Source: Rhizomucor pusillus (lineage: Eukaryota > Mucoromycota > Mucoromycetes > Mucorales > Lichtheimiaceae). Taken from it: a stretch of DNA of 39,705 nucleotides. The position numbers and the translations under genes are program-made. Below are positions 31,455 to 39,705 of this stretch, piece by piece. Every line of letters starts with the position of its first letter. Within the stretch, counting starts at the first letter, position 1. Below the pieces are notes generated by a model. The model did no database searches and had not been told where the DNA came from. It worked only from the letters and a program-made list of their open reading frames with translations. The stretch spans positions 1 to 39,705 of the forward strand of contig FWWN02000237.1 of NCBI GenBank assembly GCA_900175165.2, in the 5' to 3' direction.

Positions 31455-32235
31455 TTAAACCTTGAAACCACGGCTTGCGCGCTTACCACGAGCACGCTCG
31501 AACTTGCGGCCCTTGGAGCGGACATAGGGCTTCTTGTTCTTGTGGGGGCCAAAGCCAAAGTGCTTGACAGCCTCGCGGGAGTTCTTGGAGCCGCGGATCA
31601 AGACGGTGTTGGAGCCGGTAGGGGCGCGGAGAGCAAGCTGGTCAAGAGTAAGAACCTCACCGCCGGCCTTCAAGATGCGAGCCTTGGCAGTCTTGGTGAC
31701 GCGCAAAGCAGCGAGAGAAAGCTTGGGAACTTCGAGAAGACGGCTGTCGTCAGTGACGGTGCCAACGACAACAAAGGTCTTGTTTGCGTTGTTAGCGTTG
31801 GCGTATTTAGCAAGACGCGAAAGAGAAACAGGTGGGCGGTTGATGCGAGACATAAACAAACGCTTCAAGACGACCTTGTTGAAGTTGGCGTCGGTTCTGC
31901 GGGCAAGGAAGCGGTACAACTATTCGACATTTGAGTGTATATTTAGAATGCGCTGTCTCCTCTAAATCTGTCAAATGTCCAACAATCGTACCTTGACCAA
32001 CAAGAGTTGGTACACGTTTTCCGACTTGGGAGCCGTTCGGTTGCTGTTCTTTACGTGGTGACGCTTCAGATCAATACCCTACATGATCGCAATGTCAGAA
32101 ATTTCGTTGCCTGGTAACCAAGCCCGCCATTACTCCCAGAAATCCATCCATCTCATATCAAGCATCATTCATCCACCATCAAGCTCTTCCATCCATCCAT
32201 TCTTGTTCACATCGTTTGTCCTGGCTACATACCAT
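31455..32235 (-). CDS. RPL18: 60S ribosomal protein eL18
   Basis: A structural protein of the large cytosolic ribosomal subunit. Three exons: 32235-32233 (the ATG alone), 32078-31992 and 31919-31455, giving 184 aa (yeast protein 186). The reading is [12 protein letters not shown], then [69 protein letters not shown] and a basic C-termin ending ASRGFKV. The start codon is isolated in its own exon by a 154-bp intron with a strong GTATGT donor directly after ATG. That intron carries GGAT-type repeats like the eL33 intron 1. Confidence 0.95.
32141..32220 (-). repeat. GGAT tetranucleotide repeats in eL18 intron 1
   Basis: Read on the gene strand, GACAAACGA (32220-32212) begins 15 bases after the ATG, followed by ATGGATGGATGG near 32200-32190 and a second ATGGATGG near 32150-32143. 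This parallels the eL33 first intron at 11901-11937. Confidence 0.7.
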
Positions 32236-33612
32236 TGCAGCTATGACCAAAAAGAGGGCCTGCCACCGTGCCCATGGCAACTGCCCAGAAAGGGATCGGC
32301 CGTTCAAAGTGCCGAAATTCCTCCCGCCCGAAGCCAAACAACCGAAATTAACATATTTCCGTGATATGATAATCACCAACAAGCAGCTTCGAACTTCCAT
32401 CAGAGGTTATCTAAAAATCAATTTGATCCTATTCATGAGCACGTTTACGCTGTATTGCGCGACTAAAATCTTCCATATGACTTAAAAAGTTATACGTAAC
32501 ACTTTCGTCTTGCGATGTACTAAACTCGTCTTTTTCCTTTGCGCAGGTTGCTATGGGTACATAATAAACACCGGGTCTGCACAGTCCCTAAAGTTTCCAC
32601 GATTTAATCCTTGTCAACCTTCTCCATACTTGAAGTTGACCTGATATGTCGAATGCAAGGGATCCGAGAAAATACCGGAATCGTTTGAGACACGTTCTTG
32701 ACCTCTATCATGTACACGGTCGACACTACTGCGCTCTTCAAGTCATCTACAATATTTCCTGAGATATAGTGACCAGGAATTCCTGCTAGCCGCATTTTTT
32801 TAACTGTCGTATCTTGGCAATGGCCGCTATGATATTTTATCATGCTTCTGAATTGTAATATGCGGATCCATGACCAAATTCAAGCACTTGTAGACTGCAT
32901 GTACCGCTTGTAAATCGTTCTACTACAGACGATACCTCCTACTCCATCTATAAAATCACATCCATACAATGAATGCCCATTGTCTTCTTTAGTTTCGATT
33001 TCGATCATTTGAACTAATGATGATACCTGACAATGACGCAGTATCCATGGTAATAGCATTTTTTGCAACAATAGCCTGAAACAATAGTGGTCTGGGAGGC
33101 AACAAGTACTATGGAGTTACCAACGGCTCAACAAATGTTTGAGATATTTCAAGAGCTTCCGTTGCATACAAGCATCTCTGGTACTAGAGCACATATCAAA
33201 GCGTATAAAATTCACAGCTTGTAGGGGCTAACCCAACCAAAGTTGTGTGTGCTGCCCAAACTCTGAGTAAAACATGTCGAAAGAGAAGAACAGGATTTGC
33301 TTTTTACTTTTGATGTCACCAATAATCTATGCTACCAAGATAATACTTAGGCGACTCTTAGTGTGTACCTGTGGTGATTCGTTAGGGTAATTATTATTAG
33401 AAACCTTTCTTGTCGCTTTCGAGAATTATTGTATGTAACGCCTAGACAATAATTATATTGATTCCAACTAACTATATGTCAAAAAGAGCATTTGATTCCT
33501 CTTTTCCCTCGACATCAAAATCATGCGAGCGGGGAATTATCTGCACGACACGGAGGCAGCAAATGACTGATCGCCTATCTCTTCAGGGGCAACTGTTAAC
33601 TGCAAGCTCGAT
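32236..33612. other. Long region without a convincing gene
   Basis: The left end is the eL18 promoter. An overlapping plus-strand frame from 32246 (MTKKRACHRAHGNC...) has no family match. Minus-strand frames at 32604-32843 and 32880-33071 contain protein-like strings (GHYISGNIVDDLKSAVV; AVHAVYKCLNLVMDPHITIQKHD across frames) but are broken, suggesting a decayed gene or element. From 33240 to 33600 the sequence is AT-rich and empty. No RNA gene was recognised. Confidence 0.4.
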
Positions 33613-34663
33613 ATGACAACACAACCACCAGTAATGCGTCGCTTGTATCCTGGAAGTCGCCTAGAAGTATGCTACACGCATTCTGCTCGCTCGAAGTTCG
33701 TCTCGTATTCAAACTCTGCCATCTGTAGTCAGCTTTCGCGTGGCCATTTGAATCTTTGGAAGAACTCGATTCCTCCTTTGCGGTGCAAGAGTACTTGCAG
33801 CAGCTCATCAGGACCGATCATACTAATGTTGAACGCATTGTCGCTGTCCCCGAAGGTGTGGAGAGTGAAGTATGGCAGTTTGAGCACCTGAGGTGAGCTG
33901 GTACTCATAAAAACGGTCGCCGTTTGTGCTCACATTGTATACGCTTATTTTAGACAAGTATGTCTCGAGCTGTCGCAGCTCGTGGTTGCTCTGGAAATTG
34001 ACTGTACAAAGGAGAACTGTCCAGAAATGAAAGCGGATGGATGGCTCTATCTGTGCGCGGCACATCCATCCACCCAGTCGGTAACAGATAGTCCTTCGAA
34101 TTGGGATATCACTGGGTATGATCTAACAGTATTCATTAGTGCCCGGCAATCGATTATATCATTCATACTTTGGATGGTGCTTCAATGCTGCTCAACAATT
34201 CAAAGTATTTTCCAAGCAGGTAACAACGGATCAACTAACTTTTGGATATATTACTGAATACTCCTTCTGCGCAGAATCTCAATTCCAGAGCCATCTTTGA
34301 AACACTTTCAGTCTATTGCACGACGGTTATACCGTATATTCGCGCATGCGTATTTTCATCACAGAGAAATATACCAGTCCTTCGAAGTACGATTGCTTTG
34401 ACTACAAGTTCTTTATTGCACTCTACTAACTACACGACGTTTACCAGAATGAAACCTCGCTCTACGAACGATTTGCACTGCTTTCAAGAAAGCACGAGTT
34501 GATACCACCGAGTTTATTTACTATTCCAGACGAAAATGATTCTCGACAATCAGGGCAAGGGGAGGACGACGATGACGATAATGATAAAGACCAGGAGGAG
34601 GATAATACAAAAGATAGTAACATGACAAGCGATGAACGTAGTGTTGTAAGAGAGCCGATGTAG
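33613..34663 (+). CDS. MOB4: MOB kinase activator-like 4 (phocein)
   Basis: A Mob-family adaptor, the phocein branch, normally part of the STRIPAK phosphatase-kinase complex. Six exons: 33613-33666, 33729-33892, 33954-34080, 34140-34219, 34275-34386, 34448-34663, giving 250 aa. Family strings: RRLYPGSRLE, then AWPFESLEELDSSFAVQEYLQQLIR, VWQFEHLRQVCLELSQL, WLYLCAAH, AIDYIIHTLDGASMLLNNSKYFPSR and [25 protein letters not shown]. The zinc-binding Cys/His positions typical of Mob are present: CTKENCPEM supplies Cys residues, and HAYFHH supplies His. The final 40 residues are a low-complexity Asp/Asn/Glu tail not usual for MOB4. The stop is 31 bp from the convergent SPC25 stop. Confidence 0.92.
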
Positions 34664-34694
34664 GGAACGACCGAGTAGTATTATACATCTGTTT

Positions 34695-35731
34695 TCATTT
34701 GTTTGCAGCCTCGCTAAATAGTACTCGTATCTGCTTAATAAATTTGTATATATTACGCTCTTGATTCAGTTCTTCGACCACCTGTTCCAAGTTAGGTACC
34801 GGCGGCTGGCAATCAACCACTATATCTCCATCGTTAGAATGCCATTTTCATCAAATTTTACACTTCCCATTACGTGCCTGAATAATACTTATCCTTTCCT
34901 AAACGCAGATCAAAGTAGAATTTCTTGTCCCAGTCTTTTGGATCGATAAACTTGAACGTGAATCTGTTCAAATCGACTATGGTAATATTTCGTCTGTGAG
35001 TTACATTACACGGGAGGTTGCAACAGGGATGCATACTATCCAGAGGTTTGATGCTGAGACCCGATGATTGCACAGTAGCTTTCAGCTCTGCCTTGTTAAT
35101 CTCTTTCTCCGTATTTGCAGATTTTCCTTGCTTCTCCTTAGCTAGATAGCAGAACGTATTGCATCAGATCATCACTACGCCATTTTTAAAAAAAATAATA
35201 GTTCTCGCTATTATCTGCTGACCATTTTTCGCCGCGATGAGTTGCCTTTGCATATCATCACGCATGTTTTGCAACTGTTGCTTTCGCAAAACTACACGTT
35301 GCCGTTCTTCATGCAGATCCTTTAATCCTTGCTCAATCGATTCAGCCTCTCGCTTCACAGATGGTAATTCTAACGTTCGATTTGTTAGGGGAAAAAGCAG
35401 TAGCTGTGGATAATCAATATATGTTTACTTTGCTCAAGATCCTTGATTCGTTCTTTGCATGTTGCAATATCTCGTTGCAGTTGCTCCTTTTTCTCTGTGG
35501 CAAAAAAAGATAATCAGTATAATGGAGCTGGTTTCTTGCATTGCAGCATCACTTACGCGCATGTTCGCGTGCGATCTTAGCAGCTTCTTGCAATCGTGCA
35601 CCGCTATTCTCCTCCTGAGTACCAGAAAAGCTTTCAACGGATTCTCTCAAAGTAGATATTTTTGATCTGACATCGGCTTCCAAGGCATTCAGGTCTGACA
35701 GGCTGGGAAGTGAGTGGTCGCTGGACTCCAT
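34695..35731 (-). CDS. SPC25: Kinetochore protein Spc25 (Ndc80 complex)
   Basis: A subunit of the Ndc80 complex that links centromeric chromatin to microtubules via its dimer with Spc24. Six exons: 35731-35557, 35494-35429, 35369-35223, 35141-35037, 34976-34878, 34819-34695, giving 238 aa. Residues 10-130 form a long coiled coil (LEADVRSKISTLRESVESF, QLQRDIATCKERIKDLEQ, LKDLHEERQRVVLRKQQLQ). The C-terminal globular domain reads LSIKPLDIDLNRFTFKFIDPKDWDKKFYFDL, VVDCQPPVPNLEQVVEELNQERNIYKFIKQIR, matching the Spc25 fold signature. Intron 3 starts GTCAGC and intron 5 (34820-34877) uses a GC donor; both are inferred because they restore the family reading. Start is the first ATG of MESSDHSLPS. Confidence 0.87.
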
Positions 35732-35993
35732 GCCATCGAAAAAGATAATCATCGATTGGGTGCCCGCTTTTGCAATAAATCCTCCTTGCAATAACTAATT
35801 TACAAATGTACTTGCTTTGTCTTCGGGTTAAGTCACAATGCGCTACAGATACGGATACGAAAACTTCATTTGTCACTGCGTTGTGCACGAAGAAAGTAAT
35901 TTTGTGTGTCTGATCTGCCACATAAGACACAGTGCCAGCATCCGAGGTTTTCGTTTTGGTATATCGATACATAATGAAAACGAATGAGGTTTA

Positions 35994-38216
35994 TTACATT
36001 TTCCATCGCGGATCGCCCCTTCTTTTCTCTGTTTCACGGATTTCAAACATAATTTGTACGGCTATGAACAAGCATACGGTGACTGTGACCAAGAACTTTA
36101 AACCTGGTAGAGAGAAAGAGAGTGTGAGATGAAAATCAAGATGCAACGGAGTAGGTTGTCTCTACGTACCATCAGCTGTTCCAAAAATATGATTTAGCAT
36201 ATCGATCATGCCATCCACACCGACACAGAATCCGACCAAGTTGGCGATCATCATCATCAGGATATTAGCTACAGCGCCCAGGCCACAGACGAACCGGTAA
36301 TACGGTTTTGATCCAAACTAACAGAAGACCGCTTAGATGTGCATTTGATGAATTCGTAGCAGCATGCATTACCTTTTTGTAGCTAAAGAGGTTGGAGGCA
36401 ATCAGCTCGGGCATCAGGAACAAGCATATAAGCCATCCCCACGCGAGCAGCTTCAGTTCGATATCGTGCCACAACGCCACAAATGTGAACACTGGCCACA
36501 TGTTATACATCATGTACTTTGATCCTCCCAATGGGATGAAAATGTAGCTATCGAGTATACTCGGTCTATCAGTCGTCAAAAAGATCTAAAAATACAAGAG
36601 ATATTCCTTACCGAATTATCCATCGATTAAACGTACGATGCCAGCTCTTCCAAAACCTTTGCGCAGAGAAATTGTTGCTCATGCAACGGACCATGTTCTC
36701 TTCAGTGTAAATGCCATCTGCTAGAGCCCACAATCTAAAGAATCGCCAGGGTATCAAGAGCTTCATCCAGATTATGACGAGATTAAAGTATCCGATCATG
36801 CTGAGCTGCAACGGTGTATCGCCTTCCCATGCCTTGGCCTTGCTGATCGCTACCACGTAAAGATAGTGCAGCGTGAGCTCCATTACCAGAATGACGGCTG
36901 CAACGCGCACCGCATATGTAAAAACAAATCGTCGTGTTATCTTGCTGGAAGGATAGCGCACCTATATATACTTTTTTGAGATTCCCAGTTAATCATCAGC
37001 GTAGACAAGCTGTTGTTACCTGTGAAATAAAGTCATTGAATGTAATGATCGGTCCGCATAGATACAGGGGCGTGTAGAGGACGTAAGCGACAAAATTGAT
37101 ATAATTGTAGTCGGATGCGAAGCATGGTATAACGATGCGGTCCTTGTCTGTTATTGGTCCTGCCAGTCTATCATCCTTCTTTACCAACGTGGTTAAGTAA
37201 AAAGTTTAGCAATTGAACTACAGATCACAACAAACCTCATATGTACTCCGCGGCCGTTTGCATTGCCAGTAATAATCCATATTGAAGGATATCAAACGCA
37301 GCATGACAAAATTGAACAAGATGTACCATCGCTGTTGAATACCTTCATATTCATCCTGGCAAAACGTGGGACTCGATTAGAATCACGTGAAGATCCCGGC
37401 TTGCGTAGAAATAAAATTACCAGCCATGCGAACGATTCACCCAAAAGCGAGCTGAAATAGTAGCCTTTGCAATATTCGTTTGCAAATAGAATACCGAGAT
37501 TGAATATCCACGTCAAGACTGGGTTGTAGATGGAACCTTGAGTCAGTTTGCCAATCGCGTAGCTGATGGTAATAATTGTCATTATTTTCAAGATATTGGC
37601 GCCATTGAGTACAGTGACGACGACGAGGGAAGAAATAAAGAAAAAGTGGATGCGGTGGAGAGGTTGTTGAGGTTGTTTGATAGGTACGCCGGAATTACTG
37701 GTAAGGATGCGGTGTAGATGGCTCAGCAAGAGATATACTGACACGAGGAGGAGCAAATGCGGGATGTTGTCTCGAAAGGTGGCATACTGTGCATCGCTGT
37801 TGTCGACTTTTCTGTGGGGAATCCATCCTTCTGACAGTAGATCCTCGTATTCTTGGTAGTGTGGATCGTCCTCTGTGTATAACATGTATTCGCTTGCATG
37901 TTACATATACGTGTATCATTCTCGCTCATCTCGTCTGCCCTTTTTACCTGTGCTAAGTTTGTAAGTGACATAAAACATGTAAGGAACAACAATTGAAAAA
38001 CAAATATAGTAGAAATAAAACTCTATGCAAACCAAGACCTGTCAACAAAAGTCACTGAATATTATATTGTTGCGAGCTCATTCTACCTTTTGTGCGCCAT
38101 CGCGGTGGACTCGTGGTGGATGGTGACGGACCTTGGCTTCGATGATGAAGCGCATCGGTCTTTTCGCTCTTGGCTTCAGCTCGGCTCAAAAGCTCTGAGC
38201 TGTCCATGGTCGTCAT
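35994..38216 (-). CDS. GUP1: MBOAT O-acyltransferase GUP1-like
   Basis: A multi-pass ER membrane O-acyltransferase; yeast Gup1 remodels GPI-anchor lipids and affects glycerol uptake. Nine exons: 38216-38087, 38022-37948, 37872-37421, 37355-37236, 37178-37020, 36961-36612, 36547-36373, 36317-36170, 36103-35994, giving 572 aa (yeast about 560). Diagnostic strings: [111 protein letters not shown] and the C-terminal RRGDPRWK. The catalytic MBOAT histidine is His456 in FVALWHDI. A second in-frame Met lies at residue 4. The N-terminal 40 residues are Ser/Pro-rich and cytosolic in appearance. Confidence 0.93.
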
Positions 38217-38473
38217 TTAGCTGACACTTAGGATTTATGCCACGGAGCAAAAAGGCGTCGCGGTGAGGAGTCCTCAAAAGTTGCCCTGGATGATGATTCC
38301 CATTTCAAGCAAGTCCGCTAATGAACAATTGTACGAGTATTTTCAAAGGGGATTGCTACGGGCAGGGCTGAAGGGCAGGTCAAATAAAGCTAAGGTACAC
38401 TTCAAACAAAAGCACGACTAGATGCGAACATATAGTCCAAGAAAAGCAAAACAATAACGGAGGCAGTAGCATT

Positions 38474-39705
38474 ATGAACACCGATAACCACACCAACAAT
38501 TACGATGTGCAGTTAGGCAATGCATTCCCCAGAATGGACGATGGTCGAAGCTTTATCGTTGCAATGGGGAAGGCGATCAACGTCGCTATGGTTACCCATA
38601 GCAGCAAAAGAGAGAGAGGAATATTGAGTATGACATGCAAGCAATACGGCGGCTATAGGGATAGAAGGGCCAACGAAAAGACCGCAGCAACTAACGAAAA
38701 AAAGGAGGCGAAAGAGGAAAGTGAAGGAAAGAACGCGCATCAAAGGGATACAATAAAGAATTACTGTAACTGCTTCTATCAATTTAAACGTAGAAAACCT
38801 GATAGTCAATGGGTCCTGGAGAAGATGCATAACGAGCATAACCATCCACTTGCGATGTCTCTTTCGACCTATGCAGCTCATAGAAAAATGAACGACGAAC
38901 AGTTAGAACTTGCCTTACAACTTGTCGAACAAAATGCCACTAACAAGGTTATCGTCGATACTATCAACGCTCGTTATCCTGAAATCCAGACTGTCGCAAA
39001 GGATATCTCTAATACTCGTCGACGTTTTGATGGGTTGACATACAGTGACTCCAAAGATATGCGAAAATTTATCATCAAACTGGAATCAGCTGGGTACCAC
39101 ATCGCATACGATGTTGACAAGGGTCACGTAACATCTTTCTTTTTCACTCACGATAACTGCATACAGCGTGCTCGTCGCTTATCAGAAGTTCTGGTTATCG
39201 ATGCAACGTATAAAACCAACATATACAAACTTCCACTCGTTAACATCGTCGGCGTGAACAATGTTGGGCTTGATCGTCACCGTCTTGCCACCTTTGCTGT
39301 TGCGGGCGCTTGGATATCGAACGAAAAGACCGATTCCTATACTTGGATTATCCAAAAACTATCGGAAATGGTGTACGAAAATGGACATTCTACTGTCTTG
39401 CCCAATGTCATTGTTTCCGATAATGAACAAGCGCTGATCAATGCAATCAACGCCGTGTTTCCTTCAGCAACCACCTTCTTTGCCAGCTTCATGTACATCG
39501 TAATTTCAAGATCTACTTGGCGAAGCATTTCGATGAATCCCGAAAGGATAAGTGGTCTCAAGTCGAATCTTCTTTACAATCGATGTACAAGTCATTCCAT
39601 CGGTCCGATTTTGATGCTGTTTTAAAACAATTCAACAATGACATCAAGTACTCTCGGGATAATGGAACCAAATGCAAGGAGTACTTTGAGCGGTAATGAG
39701 AAGAA
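38474..39705 (+). mobile_element. FAR1/MULE-type transposase with one frameshift
   Basis: A Mutator-like transposase. Residues 1-125 form a FAR1-like zinc-coordinating DNA-binding region (CKQYGG..., NYCNCFYQFKRR, MHNEHNHPLA, the WRKY/FAR1-type Cys-Cys-His-His pattern). The MULE core follows: VLVIDATYKTNIYKLPLVNIVGV with the first catalytic Asp, and PNVIVSDNEQALINAINAVFPSA with the second. Near 39470 a one-base loss shifts the frame; continuing in the next frame gives NHLLCQLHVHRNFKIYLAKHF and further transposase-like sequence to a TAA at 39694. That TAA overlaps a possible GTAATG donor, so the gene may continue past the window edge. Terminal inverted repeats were not found. It lies 257 bp from the divergent GUP1 start. 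Confidence 0.85.

Noticed and set aside
32246..32485. 80-codon plus-strand frame beginning MTKKRACHRAHGNC
   Set aside because: It lies antisense to the eL18 leader and promoter, with no family match.
1..39705. CRISPR array, prokaryotic operon or biosynthetic gene cluster
   Set aside because: No regularly spaced repeats with unique spacers were seen, and genes are intron-bearing eukaryotic housekeeping genes without shared pathway.

Overview
The window looks like nuclear DNA of an early-diverging fungus, most likely Mucoromycota (Mucorales-like). The genes are compact, with many short introns (about 45-215 bp, mostly GT-AG). They include a bacterial-type ferritin, a full Tudor-SN (SND1), an SPG1-type GTPase with the WDLGG motif, SPC25, GUP1 and MOB4. 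There is also a broken gene of a hypothetical-protein family that I associate with Mucoromycota from memory. I cannot name the genus. All exon structures were read by eye from splice-site logic, reading-frame continuity and family resemblance, with no alignment or RNA data.

Layout. 0.7-8.4 kb: ferritin (-), a CYS-3/MetR-like bZIP factor (+), a DODA-type extradiol dioxygenase (+), and a 13-exon SND1 gene (-). 8.9-10.1 kb: a decayed Helitron helicase C-terminus, followed by about 1 kb of unidentified relic. 11.5-19 kb: ribosomal protein eL33 (-), a JmjC-ZZ protein (-), an LRR protein (+) and an OPT-family transporter (-). 19.6-23.3 kb: an accessory segment with a dead IS630/Tc1-like transposase next to a broken lineage-specific gene, bracketed by two exact copies of a 23-nt direct repeat. 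23.3-38.2 kb: housekeeping genes, namely a COQ11-like SDR (+), an uncharacterised 545-aa protein (+), SPG1/TEM1 GTPase (+), VPS55 (-), SET/NAP histone chaperone (+), eL18 (-), MOB4 (+), SPC25 (-) and GUP1 (-). 38.5 kb to the end: a FAR1/MULE transposase with one frameshift.

The genes form no operon or pathway cluster; neighbours are functionally unrelated. Several pairs are convergent with very short spacing (MOB4/SPC25, 31 bp), and one pair (JmjC/LRR) is divergent over a 450-bp intergenic region carrying a tandem repeat. I did not find a clear new biological system. The best leads are a shared repeat architecture in the first introns of the two ribosomal protein genes, phased palindromic motifs upstream of the dioxygenase, TAG-only nonsense changes in the dead transposase, an intron inside the Helitron helicase, and two GC-AG introns.
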